Positions 1 through 11,658 of a DNA stretch of 64,000 nucleotides are shown here, one piece after another. Every line of letters starts with the position of its first letter. Position 1 is the stretch's first letter. The stretch comes from Hypericum androsaemum (Eukaryota > Streptophyta > Magnoliopsida > Malpighiales > Hypericaceae). The translations under genes and the position numbers were made by a program. The stretch covers positions 14,008,428 through 14,072,427 of the forward strand of contig OZ023194.1 in NCBI GenBank assembly GCA_963995505.1. The letters run 5' to 3'. The notes under the pieces were generated by a model. The model did not search any database, was not told the DNA's origin, and saw only the letters and a list, made by a program, of their open reading frames with translations.

Positions 1-158
1 GGACCGGGTCGCTCTCCGGGTCATATTTGAAAACCTTGATTATTAGTTGGTGGAGAGATAAAATCTATCTATATATCAAAAAATGAATATGACATCATAT
101 ATCAAAGAATTTTATAGAATTTAAAATTTCTAATCCTAATTAGGCACCATAACTCCAC

Positions 159-166
159 TATAAATA
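159..166 (+). promoter_or_regulatory. TATA box of the CYP78A gene
   Basis: A TATAAATA match lies 133 bases before the CYP78A start codon. It is followed by a C/T-rich leader (about 175-250), as in many plant core promoters. The position fits a transcription start near 190-200 and a 5' UTR of about 100 bases. This is inferred from motif and spacing only. Confidence 0.65.
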
Positions 167-298
167 GGGTGAGCTTCACCCTCCTAACTCCCACACACCA
201 TCAGCTTCCCCTCTACTCCCTCATTCTCCTCACTAGCTCCTTCTCTGTTTCCTATAGTTTTAGTTAATTACAAGGCAGCTTAATTAAACCCAACAAAA

Positions 299-1213
299 AT
301 GTCTAGCCTCTCTCACTTTGAGTTCTACTTCCCCTTCCTCTTTCTAAACATTTCTTCCTCTCCAACCTTGAGCTTGGAGGTTGTTCTAGGTCTCTTCCTC
401 TTTGTTTCTGTCTCCTCTTTCTGGCTAGCTCCAGGTGGCCTTGCTTGGGCGCTATCAAAAGCCAGCCTCAAAAACAGCTCCCGGGGTAAGGCCATCCCGG
501 GTCCTTCGGGCTGGCCTATCATCGGTATGGTCTTCGCCTTCACCGGCTCTTTAACCCACCGAGTCCTAGCCAAAGCCTCAAGCTCAACCAAGGGGAAGCA
601 TCTAATGGCTTTCTCCGTTGGTTTCACCCGTTTCATAGTCTCCAGCCACCCGGAAACTGCGAAGGAGATCCTAAACAGCTCAGCTTTCGCCGATAGGCCT
701 ATCAAGGAATCCGCCTATGAGCTCTTGTTCCATAGGGCAATGGGGTTCGCTCCCTTTGGTGAGTACTGGAGGAACTTGAGGAGGATCTCCTCCACTCACT
801 TGTTCAGCCCCAAGAGGGTCTCCTCATTTGGTGGGTTTAGAAGGGAAATAGGCCTCAAGATGGTGGAGGAGATCAACGGTGTGATGGTCAGAGGTGGAGA
901 AGTTGAGGTTAGGAAGGTTGTGCATTTAGGGTCTCTCAACAATGTCATGATGAGTGTGTTTGGGAGGAGTTATGAGTTTGGTGATCAGCTAATCAGGAGT
1001 AGTAATCATATCAATAATCGGGTTTTTAACAGTAATAATGGGGATGAATTAGAGAGTCTAGTAAGTGAAGGGTACGAGTTGCTAGGGATTTTCAATTGGA
1101 GTGACCATTTTCCTGGTTTGGGATGGTTGGACTTGCAAGGGGTGAGAAAGAAGTGCAAGTGTTTGGTTTCTAGAGTTAATGTCTTTGTAGGGAAGATCAT
1201 AGAGGAGCATAGG

Positions 1214-1267
<54 letters not shown>

Positions 1268-2283
1268 GAGGCAGGGCTTGAAGATGAATCATCCAGTGAC
1301 TTTGTGGATGTTTTGCTTGACCTTCAGAAGGAGAACAAGCTCAGTGACTCTGACTTGATTGCTGTTTTATGGGTAAGCACTTTATAAACACTAATTTTCC
1401 CATTTTTGTTAGAAGAAACGTACCATGCATGAAATGAAGAAATTTTTGACTTAATAAACCCAAACAGAGTGCCATGCATATTTTTTATATTTTTCTCGTC
1501 GAAATTAACTGGTATTCGGATCAGATTCAAATCAACAAGAACATAAGGTACACAACGAAATATGTATAGGAATATGATATGAATCATTTAGATATCTTGC
1601 TTTTTTTAAAATTATCATGCTTTGCATGCACGCTACCTAACAACTAACTTTCATGTCATTGTCAGGAAATGATATTTAGAGGGACAGACACGGTGGCGAT
1701 CCTGCTTGAATGGATTCTTGCAAGAATGGTTCTCCACCCAGACATCCAATCCCGGGCCCAGTCCGAGATAGACCGATTCGTGGGCCCCACGAACCGGTGT
1801 GTCTCGGACTCGGACCTCCCAAACCTTCCCTACATCCGGGCCATCGTCAAGGAAACCCTAAGGGTGCACCCTCCGGGCCCGCTCCTGTCGTGGGCCCGGC
1901 TTGCCGTCCACGACACCAGGGTGGGCCAGTATGCGGTTCCGGCCGGGACGACCGCCATGGTGAACATGTGGGCCATAGCCCGTGACACTGAGTTCTGGCC
2001 GGAGCCGGAGGAGTTCAGGCCGGAGAGGTTCATCGGAGAGGATCAGGGGGTGGTGAACATCATGGGAAGTGACCTGAGGTTGGCTCCTTTTGGTGCCGGG
2101 AGGAGGGTTTGTCCCGGAAAGGCAATGGGGTTGGCCACCGTCGAGCTCTGGCTGGCCCAGTTGCTCCAAAGCTTCAAGTGGGTCCCAGGAAATGGTGGGG
2201 TCGACCTGTCTGAGAAGCTGAAGATGTCCTTAGAGATGAAGAGTTCCTTGGTCTGCAAGGCTCTTCCTAGGGTTAATAATTAA
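299..2283 (+). CDS. CYP78A: Cytochrome P450, CYP78A subfamily (CYP78A5/KLUH-like)
   Basis: Two exons, 299-1372 and 1666-2283, separated by a phase-0 GT-AG intron (1373-1665), give 563 residues; most CYP78A proteins have about 520-550. Seen: a hydrophobic N-terminal anchor (residues about 24-50), the Pro-rich hinge IPGPSGWP, the [20 protein letters not shown] stretch diagnostic of CYP78A, the I-helix oxygen-binding motif GTDT (364-367), the K-helix ExxR (421-424), PERF (477-480) and the heme loop [10 protein letters not shown] with ligand Cys507. Known of the family: ER-bound monooxygenases that make an unidentified mobile growth signal setting organ and seed size. Wording around [16 protein letters not shown] is closest to CYP78A5, but the exact member needs a tree. 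Oddity: 16 Asn codons in a row (307-322), all AAT. The intron position before the I helix is the usual one for the subfamily. The start is the first in-frame ATG ahead of the anchor. Confidence 0.95.
1217..1264 (+). repeat. (AAT)16 microsatellite inside the CYP78A coding region
   Basis: Sixteen uninterrupted AAT codons encode poly-Asn in the variable loop between the HR... helix and the I helix of the P450. The frame is kept on both sides. A pure repeat of this length is normally length-polymorphic, and every unit change keeps the reading frame. Confidence 0.97.
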
Positions 2284-2457
2284 TGCACTGTTTGATTTTC
2301 AGTGGTTAAGATGTCTTTATCCTTAATTAAGTAGTTGCTTTAGGCCTGTTTCTGAGAGACTAAGGTCTAATAAGTTGTTCTCTTTTTTTTTCACTTTATG
2401 TCGCATGGAATATTGATAATGGATTTCTCCTGTTTGTTACTATAAAATTAGCACGAG

Positions 2458-3330
2458 CTTCAAAGTAGGGATGGCAATGAGTAAGATCGGATAGGGTATT
2501 AGTAGGACCCAATCTATGCCCTAATTTTTAGAGTTAGACTTATACCCTACCTTCGATCCTACAAATTTTTTATTGTTAGATTCATACCCTACTTTCTAGT
2601 AGACCCAGGGTCTACAGAATCTGTAAGGTTTGATCTTTAACATTCTATATTTTTTATAATTACTTTACAAGATACTTTTTATAATTTCAATATAATCTAA
2701 ATAAAAAAAATAAAAAAAACAAAGTCTATTTAAAAAAATGATAATCTCAAATTAAAGTTGAGAATAAACTATAAACCAACTGGTTGAACATAAAATGAAA
2801 CACATACGGTTATCTCGTCAATTAAAAACTAAAACTTATAATAGTTCTTGCATAATATAAAGTTTCAACTTCAAAATAATTTATTTCTAAATTTTCAAGC
2901 TACTTCTGAACAAGTTTTCTCGATCATCTTCTTGCTCTTGTAATCTAACTTTTCTCGATAGCTTCTGTGTCTAACCAAAAAATTTAATTACTTAATTAGT
3001 CATATAATATTTGACATTTAAATTAAAAAAATAGTATTATATTAAGTTTTTTTTGTGTGCGCTTATTCTTTTTACGGTTGTATTATAATTATCTTAGCAA
3101 TATAATAAATATGGATCTAACTAGGGTCTAACTAAGGTAGGGTCTAATTAATGAGTTTATGGGTAGGGTCTGGGTCTGGATTAATGTGGACCCTATCCAG
3201 ACCCGGACTCTATCTAAATAGTAGACCCAAATCCAAACCCTACCCAAGACTCATAGACCCTAAGATCCGTGGGGTAGGATAAGGGTCTGATCCACTGAGT
3301 CTGGGTCTTTTTCTCATTCCTACTTCAAAG
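2458..3330. mobile_element. Non-autonomous hAT-like element, copy 1, with 8-bp target duplication
   Basis: The same 8 bases, cttcaaag, flank the block at 2458-2465 and 3323-3330. The 857-bp body (2466-3322) starts TAGGGATGGCAATGAG, and its other end is the imperfect inverted form (reverse complement TAGGAATGAG...). An 8-bp duplication with short imperfect ends is the hAT pattern. The body is full of GGGTCTAGGGTAGGGTAT-like text in both orientations and has no transposase reading frame. A relative lies at 10555-11234. It sits about 180 bp past the CYP78A stop, so it may overlap that gene's 3' flank. Confidence 0.8.
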
Positions 3331-3577
3331 AGAAATTTAGTTCGAACAAGAAATATTCGGTTGAGTGTCCGAAAATTTAGTACTATGGTTGGTTGTATTT
3401 TTTGTTGCCACGAATAAGTAACTATGGCAGCAATCGTTTGGTTTCCGTATCTAACATAGTACATTTTCCACAAAATCACCTCCCCTAATTACACCAAAAA
3501 CACAATTTTCAAACACAAAACAAAAATTACGGAGGATCATGAATCGTTGTTTGGTTATTTTTTCTTTGCGCAACACT

Positions 3578-4897
3578 AATAGTGTCACGACCAGAAAATA
3601 GAAGTGACAATGTCCGAGATTTAAAATATTCTGTTAGACATCAGACTTTATTAAACATTAAAAATTTAACATCCGAAATACTCGTTAATTAGAAAATAAA
3701 TAATTATCTTTAAATCTAAATACACGCAGTTGGAAGATCAACCACCTTTATTTTTGCAAAGAAAATAGTGATGATGCATGCAAGCTGAACCCTCTACTCT
3801 CGATTCCGAGCCTCAGCTGAACCATCTGAAACACATACGACTAAGGTGAATTGATTAACTCAGTAAGTAGAATAAAAATAATATAATTCACAACAGAAAA
3901 TATGAGCATAAGTACACCGAATGACTTTGTAAAACAGAAAGGATCCCCTAACTGACTAACATACACAGACTCCGGAGCCTAACATATTCATGATGGAATT
4001 TTCGGGGGCCCAAAAAGTACCCCTCTGTTCCCGGGTTGCGGGCCCAAAAGACAGAAGGGTATCCCCACGAGCCCAGATAATTTCTGCACTCCCTATCCAT
4101 TTGATCACACGCACCTAGGGTTGCCCGGTTGCCCATTTGAAGCGATGCGTACGAACTATAGGGCCCAAAAGGTACAGAAATAATTCCGCATGACTGAACA
4201 AAATATAACCACCATATCCACATCGAAACTTATACTCAAATTCGAACAGAATCAATTTCATAAACAAACAGAAATGAGATTAGATCCATAAGCGAATACA
4301 GAATCAGCTTATCAAATTCGTACACAAAACAGAATCAAATCGATTTCTCATGCATCACAAAAATCAGATACGAAATATCAGATTAAATAAGAAACCTAAA
4401 TTGAGCCATATGTGTTCAGAATCCTAAAACCCTCGATCTACGATTTTCACTTACCTGACGTTGTTCCTAGGTTCTTAAACCTCCAACGATCCTTCTGAAA
4501 ACTCCGTAAGTTTGTCCTCTCCACCTTTTTGAAAGACAGAACACGTGACTTGAGGCAGAAGTTACTCGAACTCAAGGTGGGAGACAGAGTTAATAGCTTA
4601 CCCTTCTCGTGCAATAATTCCCGGATGATTTCGTCCTCTCCTAGCACCTTCTCCCGAGTTAGATTCTGCTCCTTGCCTTTACAAAGAGAAGAAATTTGTG
4701 GCTGTTATCTCTATGGCAGAATGGACGGCCTAAAGGTCTATTTAACATAGTTTTCGGGCCTAAAAATCCTAATCTGCCCCGATTATCCTAACATAGCTAG
4801 GGTTTGTAGAAAATTGCCTTTTGTCCCCCAATTTTGTTAAGACATGCCAATTGCTCCTTTAAACTTTCAGAAATTATCACTTAATGCTTACAAATAG
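3578..4897 (+). mobile_element. Candidate solo LTR (TGTCACGACC type)
   Basis: The sequence starts TGTCACGACC, a start common to plant Gypsy LTRs. A 5-bp match aatag occurs before it (3578-3582) and again at 4893-4897, after a CA dinucleotide at 4891-4892, so a 1310-bp solo LTR is possible. No primer site, coding domain or second LTR is seen. A 5-bp match can arise by chance, so the right boundary is weak. No gene is visible in this stretch. Confidence 0.45.
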
Positions 4898-5689
4898 CCT
4901 GGATGACCTTAGATGTGTCCAACTCCCAAGTCATGCCCGTACTAACAAACAACAAAGTGTTCATTCGCCAGATCTACTTCCCGAGCTTCATGTGTTTATT
5001 ATTTTTCGTTATAATTGTGAAGAGGCCAAGAGATGGATATCTATGTATATATATGAAATGAGTCCTTTCATTCTTCCCTATCAACACCTCTTCTACCACA
5101 AGTAGATGAACTAGTTGTTTCAACTTAATTAAAATTTTTTAGTCGGAGCCACAAAGATATAATTAATGATCATAAGTTATAAAGCAATATTGTCGTTGTT
5201 TTTCTGGGACCAAATCAATGTTATTTTGATCCTTCAAGTTCTAACGGTATTTCAACTTCGATTACGGGAACGGAAAAAGTTAAAATCACAAAGTATTACA
5301 TTGATCTTTAATTTTTTTCAAATGAAAAGTAGATAGAAATATGATGGGTCAAATGAATTCTCTCACCCTTCCACGAATAATTTTGGAGTTTGAACAAGTA
5401 GTTGCGCCGTCTTATTTTTGCTTTGCCTTTTAGTTTTGGTCAAAATGGTATTTGGACATTCACGGATGAATTAATCAAAGTTCGAATTATCGTTCCTAAA
5501 TCTTTATCCTCTTTTCTGAGAGCGATTCAAATCATTATTCTTATCCTATTAAGTTGAAGATTTGGGTAGGGTTCGAGTTCTAAAATATCGGGTAGGATAA
5601 GGTAACCCGCAGATTTATATTATCTAAAAATTATTTATTTATTAAAAATTAATTCATTCTTTAATTGTTTGCAATAGCTCCAAAAATAT
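4898..5689. other. Intergenic, no gene recognised
   Basis: AT-rich DNA without a long or conserved reading frame. From about 5530 the text (gggtagg... cgggtagg) resembles the interior of the two hAT-like elements, and similar text resumes at about 6635-6700. The foldback element at 5690-6503 may therefore have inserted into an older degenerate repeat. Confidence 0.4.
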
Positions 5690-6503
5690 GAATGCAATTG
5701 ATTGGTCATTAGTACCCTGTGGTATCGCCAAAAATCAAGTCAGTACCCTGTAGTTTAAAACGTATCAATTGAGTCATACTTATTCCCATTAACATCAATT
5801 AGAGGCCCGGGCAGCTGCCCGGACCTGCCCGAACCTACCCGACCCCTACCCGAACTACGTGGCCAGCCACGTGGAGAGGAGGAGGAGGAGGACGCGGGGA
5901 GGAGGAGGACGCGGGGAGGAGGAGGAGGAGGACGCGGGGGGAGGAGGAAGAGGAGGAGGACGCGGGGAGGAGGAGGAGGAGGAGAACGCAGGGGGAGGAG
6001 GAGGAGGAGGAGGAGGAGGACGCGGGGGGAGGAGGAGGAGGAGGAGGAGGAGGACGCGGGGGGACGAGGAGGAGGAGGAGAACGCGGGGGGAGGAGGAGG
6101 AGGAGGAGGAGGAAAACGCGGGGGGAGGAGGAGGAGGAGGAGGACGCGGGGGGAGGAGGAGGAGGAGGAGGACGCGGGGGGAGGAGGAGGAGGAGGAGGA
6201 GGAGGAGGATGCGGAGGAGGACGCGGAGGAGGAGGCGGAGGAGGAGGAGGAGGAGGAGGGGAGGAGGAGGAGGAGGAGGGGAGGAGGAGGATGTCCACGT
6301 GGCGCCACGTCATCAAAATTGGGTGACGTGGCTGGCCACGTAGTTCGGGCAGGGGTCGGGTTGGTTCGGGCAGGTCCGGGCAGCTGCCCGGGCCTCTAAT
6401 TGATGTTAATTGGAATAAGTATGACTCAATTGATACGTTTTAAACCACAGGGTACTGACTTGATTTTTCGCGATACCACAGGGTACTAAAGTGGACTTTT
6501 CCC
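5690..6503. mobile_element. Foldback / Mutator-like element with polypurine core
   Basis: Two arms of about 170 bp are near-perfect inverted repeats: left about 5699-5875, right about 6325-6503. Both include agtaccctgtggtatcgc and a nested palindrome cccgggcagctgcccggg. The outer right end reads, on the other strand, GGGAAAAGTCCACTTTAG, similar to the TIR openings of the Mutator-like elements elsewhere here. The left tip is eroded, so no 9-bp duplication could be fixed. The core is not protein-coding (see next entry). Confidence 0.7.
5872..6295 (+). repeat. 430-bp (GGA)n / GACGCGGGG polypurine tract
   Basis: Nearly every base on the + strand is G or A: GGA triplets in runs, punctuated by GACGCGGGG units at irregular 20-45-bp steps. 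Open frames across it encode only Glu/Gly or Ser/Pro runs and are artefacts of composition. Long purine-pyrimidine mirror-like tracts can form triplex DNA and are prone to length change and assembly error. Confidence 0.9.
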
Positions 6504-8643
6504 AATGAGTTAATGTAAAAAAATTAAACAAGCAAATCAAAGAAATTCGAAGTTTGGTAGATTGAAAATGAGAATTTGGTATTATTTTTAGTAATTAATG
6601 TATATTTATATTATTTTAATATTATCTTTTAAAAAATCGGGTAGGATCCGGATAAGATCTTATGGATCAAAATTCATGCCCTTATCCTTTTTTCAAAAAT
6701 AAAGAACCAGACGGAATTCGGGTCGGCCAAAGTCGACAGATCTTTGACCCTTCAGATTTAGATACGGATGGACCATCATGATAAGGATATAATTGTCATC
6801 CCCACCTTTAATTAGCCACAAAATTTTGTAAACAAATCTTTAGTACTTCTTTTAATTTTGAACAACTCTTTTACAAGATGAACAAAAGTTGGGACCTTAT
6901 TTTTTTATACGTAAAATAGGTAAATACGTAAAGCTGGGACTTATTAATGATTAATCGGAAGAGTCGTCATGAATCCGCAATGATTTTATTCCTCCGCCAC
7001 ATTGCTTTTATTACCCAAACAGAGAAAGTGATTAAAAGTGATTGGTCAGGAATAAAAATAAAAACCAAAAAAATCCCATTAATTAGAAAATGATGCGAGG
7101 ATCTTCTCTTTCTTCTCCTCCAAATATCCAAATCCTCTCCCAAGAATAAATATCCTAGAAAGCTATTCTCCTTTTAACCTACGTACACATCCACCACCAG
7201 CTAGCATCTTGAATATCCGAGAAGAAGAAAAGATATATTATGTCTTCCATTGTTATCCACATCGCTCCAGATCGATCCTCCGCCACTCACCCACTACTTT
7301 TTTGTTGTTCGTGCAGATTCTTCGACCTCGACGTTGAATTAATAATGGAAAGAAATGTGGGGCAACTCACATAGCTAGCCAAATGATGTCAAAAGTTGAT
7401 ATATATTTTAGCATTTTTTCAAAATTCGTATCTGGGTTATACAATAATTCGTGTATAGAGATTCGTTGACTTTGACTTAGTTCGGCTTGGGCCTGTCCAT
7501 AATTCTGCCATATATCTTGTATCTCTTATCTCGCTTTCGCAGAGATAGATCTTATGATCGAACGACGTATATGTATGTTAGGATCTGTCCCAAATTTTAA
7601 CTACGTGAGAGCTTTATTCCTATTATATAGTATATTGAGTCTTTTTATTGAAGTTTTTGGTATTTGGCTTGCTTTGGTCATTGATATGGTTGTAGAGGCA
7701 CAAAAGAATAATTCTAGACGTGTATTTTTTATGTATCCATATATTTCCACGTATTATAATGATGATTGTTTCGGTAGTGTAAATGTAAATCTTTCGTCTA
7801 AATTACATATATTGCATGTATTTTATTTTTAAATTCATATTTACGATTCTGATGTCCAAACACTGTGTTCTTTTTCCATTACTATTTATTATAGATGTTT
7901 AAAACATCCATGCTTTTGCGTTTATTGTCATAACACACCAATCCGCCATTTATCTTTACAAGAAAATGGGTATACATATATATACATATATCTATATATG
8001 TATATGTAGCGTGCTTAATTTTGAGTCGCAAGTGGAAAGTTCATGGGAAATATTCAGAGAGGATAATTTTTGGGATACTTATCAGGACATATATTCTGGG
8101 CCAATATTATATACCACGGCGAATCTATAATATTATGTCGACGAAAAGAGACTGTCTTTCCGTTGACCACCAATCAAATTCATGTCGAAGTGCGGTAGTT
8201 CCGGCTTTTCAATTTCATTGTCGTCTAGCAATGAGATTGATTTAATTGGTAAACTAGACTTGAATATGATCTAACAGTTTAAAGAAGATTTCACATAAAA
8301 AAATTCAGATCATATATATGTGTGTGCAAGTTTTGGACATTTGTGGCAGAAAAAAGAAGTGTACAAATATTTTTTATAAAATGCGTATTTTAGACATTTC
8401 AAAAATCTTTAATAAAAATAGGCGTCAACAAATTTAGGGTCCCTGGCGTTAACCTGGAAGAATTGTCGTAATTTTATTTATACTTGTAAATAGAATTGCC
8501 TATAGAAATAGGCCATTTGGCTTCCAAATCATTGCAACCCGCCGAGGCATCATGGGACTAATCATAATTTTAATCACCTTTTATAATTAGAATTCGCACC
8601 TCCCATCTTCAACACAAAAAAGACTATTATAAACTAAGCATTA
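6504..8643. other. Intergenic, no firm gene
   Basis: AT-rich sequence, mostly with no recognisable coding or transposon signature. Open frames at 7554-7832 and 8021-8245 have no conserved motif and the low-complexity composition of random plant intergenic DNA. A short candidate frame at 7240-7374 is listed separately. Confidence 0.4.
7240..7374 (+). CDS. Possible 44-residue small ORF, unidentified
   Basis: An ATG at 7240 opens a 44-codon frame ending TAG at 7372-7374. It is preceded by a C/T- and A/G-rich stretch (about 7100-7235) that looks like a transcribed leader, with an AATAAATA match near 7146. The peptide has a CCSC cluster mid-way and no signal peptide or known small-peptide motif that I recognise. 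The frame could equally be chance or the first exon of a lost gene. This is inference only. Confidence 0.2.
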   Translation: MSSIVIHIAPDRSSATHPLLFCCSCRFFDLDVELIMERNVGQLT

Positions 8644-9923
8644 AATATTTTAGGGGAAATTACATCTAGAACCTTGGTTTTTGGTAACATAGACGTTGGA
8701 GACCCTGTAGTTTGCCTTCTGATTTTGTAGTCCCTTTAGTTTGGTTTTATTATACTCGGGGTCCTGGTTGACGTCATTAATCAATTTTTTCTTATTTTAT
8801 ATTTGAAATGACTGTTATATCCTTACTCCGGTCTACTAAAATCGCCGATCGTTATCTCCGGCCACTCTCTGACGATTTTTCCGGCGACAACCAAATTCAA
8901 AGCATTCTTTTTTTTCTAACGAACCATCATCATCATCATCATCATCATCATCTCGCCAACAACCAAAATCAAAGTCGCTGAAATTAAAAAATAACCATGC
9001 GAACCACATGGTTTTATGCTTGGAGGAATATTACTTCTTCTTATATGATATAAAAGCTAGAATGGAGGCATGGTGATCTCTCTGAAAAAAAACTCTCGCA
9101 GTTTTTAGAGCAAAATACCCACTTTAGGGTTTTTTCACTATTTTCCACCTCCTCCACCGCGTATCCTCACCTGTCATCTACTTCCTTCCACCCTAGTGGA
9201 GCTGCATACATCTTGCTCCTTCTTGCCATTTACTTGCCTGATCTGGTCTCCGTAGATCAAGCCCCCACTTACAGATCTCGCCATCCGTTGCTAGGAGCCT
9301 AGCCGACCACCGACCTATTGCATCGTCCACCCACCGCTCGAACCCAAGCAGTCGTTCTACAAGCGACCGCCGTCCTCCTACCCAACCGTTGCCTAGCTCG
9401 AGTTTAGGGCTCTACATCTGTTCAAAAATAGCCTTCGAAGCGGTCTTTATCTCCTTGGCTCCAGCCGCCTTCCCGAGTTCATCTCGACCTCGTCGCCTCT
9501 TACCGGTGCTGGCACAACTACCGGCGAGCCAAGGGTGTCTGATTGGGATGCCCGGAGGGGTTAGTCACTATTGACCTCTCCTTCGGCCGACTCTGTTTTC
9601 ATTTCTATTCTTGTCTTATCTCTGTGATCTATGTGCTATGTTGCTAAGTTCTCTTCGTTTATTATATCTAGATTTTCAACCATTAATTTTCAGTATGCTC
9701 ATCGGAGAAGAAGACTTAATTTATTAGTTAATTAATTTTTTATTTTTCTAAAGGTATATAAGTCATTTACATGAAAAATTTGTCTGCTAACGTCAGCAAA
9801 TGACTCTATGGTATAATAAAACCAAACTAGAGGAGTTACAAAATCAGAAGGTAAACTACAGAGTCTCCCAACATCTATTTTACCAAATACTGGGGTTCTA
9901 GATGTAATTTCTCCAATATTTTA
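8644..9923. mobile_element. Mutator-like non-autonomous element with perfect 9-bp target duplication
   Basis: The 9-mer aatatttta is present at 8644-8652 and 9915-9923. The body (8653-9914, 1262 bp) starts GGGGAAATTACATCTAGAAC and ends with its inverse; the inverted arms are roughly 150 bp. A 9-bp duplication plus long inverted arms is the Mutator (MULE) signature. There is no transposase. The interior (about 9130-9600) is clearly more GC-rich than the flanks and looks exonic, as in Pack-MULEs, but I could not assign a donor gene. An (ATC)n microsatellite lies at about 8927-8953. Confidence 0.88.
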
Positions 9924-10546
9924 ACACCCTCCTCTAAATTATTTATTTTCTGCATGCGCAGTGATGAATCGAATTATTTTAGGGGCATATGATATGGTAA
10001 TGATGTCTAGTCCGTCAAATTATATGGCACTCGTTTCCTTCACCGTACAGCTTTTTAGTATACTATCTAATATCTAATTATTTGCTAGATCGAGTAGTTA
10101 AATTCAATTAGATAATATTTTGAATGATATTATATACAATCTAAAATTTTGAAAGTCGACAATGATGAGAAAAAAACGATTAATTTCAATGTGCTTTTTA
10201 GAAGTAAACAATTAGTCTAAAATTTTGGACCACAAAAGGAAACGGTACCAAGTGCTTAAAGACCAAACAACAATATGTTAATATCTTTCGTCCCGTGATC
10301 CGACCGACTATCTCCACAGACCAACACGAGCTTTTTCTAGCGTATTTTGTCCTCACTCACACACATCCCAAAAACTTTCTAAGAGGTTACCAATTCTGAA
10401 ATTGTTCCACGCTAAGCGCATCTAACCTTAGAGTTCTTTCAAAATATGTGCTAAAAAAGAACTTGCACCTTGTTGATATGGATAGTCAAATCAAATCACT
10501 CAAGTCTTTCAGAAAGAACATATCATTTATGGGCTAGCTAATTTAG
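9924..10546. other. Intergenic, nothing recognised
   Basis: AT-rich DNA between the Mutator-like element and the second hAT-like element. No gene, RNA or repeat structure stands out. Confidence 0.4.
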
Positions 10547-10554
10547 GAATGACT

Positions 10555-11234
10555 TAGGGATGGCAGAAATACACATACCCTGAGAGTCAGACTCTACCCT
10601 AACCCTACGGATCTAGGGTATGTTGACTTTGACTGGGTCTAGGGTAGGGTATGTGTATGGGTCCATGTTTAGAAGTAGGGTCTAGGGTAGGGTATGAATC
10701 CATAGTAAGACCTTGTGGGCCGGACCCTAGTTAGACCCTAATTAGACTGTATTGATAACATATATAATATACTTTATGATTAACTTTACATATTTATTAT
10801 GTTATTACACAACAAGCTTAGAACATGTCGTGAATGATGGATCACTAGAAGCCGACATTTTATATTTTCTTTTGTTGAATTGTTTATATACTTCAATCTC
10901 GAAAAGAAAAACCTTGTACTATTAAAATTAAATTACAAAATTTGATGTTTCATCAATTTTCTATTGAATATTGATGTGCAATGTAGTAGATATCTTGAAT
11001 TTATTTAATTTTTATATAAATATTAACTTTTGACTAAAAATTGTCAAAATGCAGAACATTAAAGGGTTGCACCCTGCAGACCTTGTAGACCCTAGGTCTC
11101 CAGGAGGGTAGGGTATGAATCTAACAATAAAAAATTTGTAGGATCGAGAGTAGGGTATGTGTCCAATTTAAAAAACTAGGGTACGAATAAGGTCTTAGTA
11201 ATACTATACCCTACCATACCCATTACCATCCCTG
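10555..11234. mobile_element. Non-autonomous hAT-like element, copy 2
   Basis: It begins TAGGGATGGCAGAAATACAC and ends with the inverse of AGGGATGGTAATGGGTATGG. The interior carries the same gggtctagggtagggtatg text as the element at 2466-3322, so the two are one family. The 8 bases on each side do not match clearly, suggesting an older insertion. It lies 425 bp before the PPR start codon. Confidence 0.65.
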
Positions 11235-11577
11235 GCTACAGTTTCGAAACAATTAGTTTAACGATTCTAAATATATGAAACCTGAGCCGTAACCATCCTA
11301 CAAAATTCCAAGATAGTTCATGGAATCACCGATTATAGTTGAACCAGCGATTAAAAAAAAATTTAAAATATCTCTATGATTTAGCTCCAAAGAAATCAAA
11401 ATTTGAACCGTGGCCTAGTCTGAGTCTGTTTGGGAGGAAGAAGCCAAGGTAGAGAAAGAAGCCCAAATCTCCACAAAATGGGCCTCATCCAAATCCACCA
11501 AGCCCAACAACCATTTCACACCTTGTGAAACCCAATCCACCATCTCAGGGTTTTCTTGGAGCTCCATCTTCTTCACT

Positions 11578-11582
<5 letters not shown>

Positions 11583-11608
<26 letters not shown>
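11583..11608 (+). repeat. (CT)n microsatellite in the PPR gene leader
   Basis: About 13 CT units, 50 bases before the PPR start codon. CT-rich stretches in 5' leaders and core promoters are common in plants. A matching (CT)n lies just before the RGP start (50703-50722) and a reverse one upstream of the SPL gene (about 56943-56956). Confidence 0.85.
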
Positions 11609-11614
<6 letters not shown>

Positions 11615-11658
11615 ACATTCTCTCTCTAAAAACCAAGTATAGAGGAGGCAGAAGAAAG

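Noticed and set aside
5835..6326. Three overlapping frames of about 155 residues (Glu/Gly- or Ser/Pro-rich)
   Set aside because: They exist only because the purine tract lacks stop codons in all frames; no protein-like composition.
7554..7832. 92-residue frame with hydrophobic start
   Set aside because: AT-rich, no homology I recognise, no splice or promoter context.
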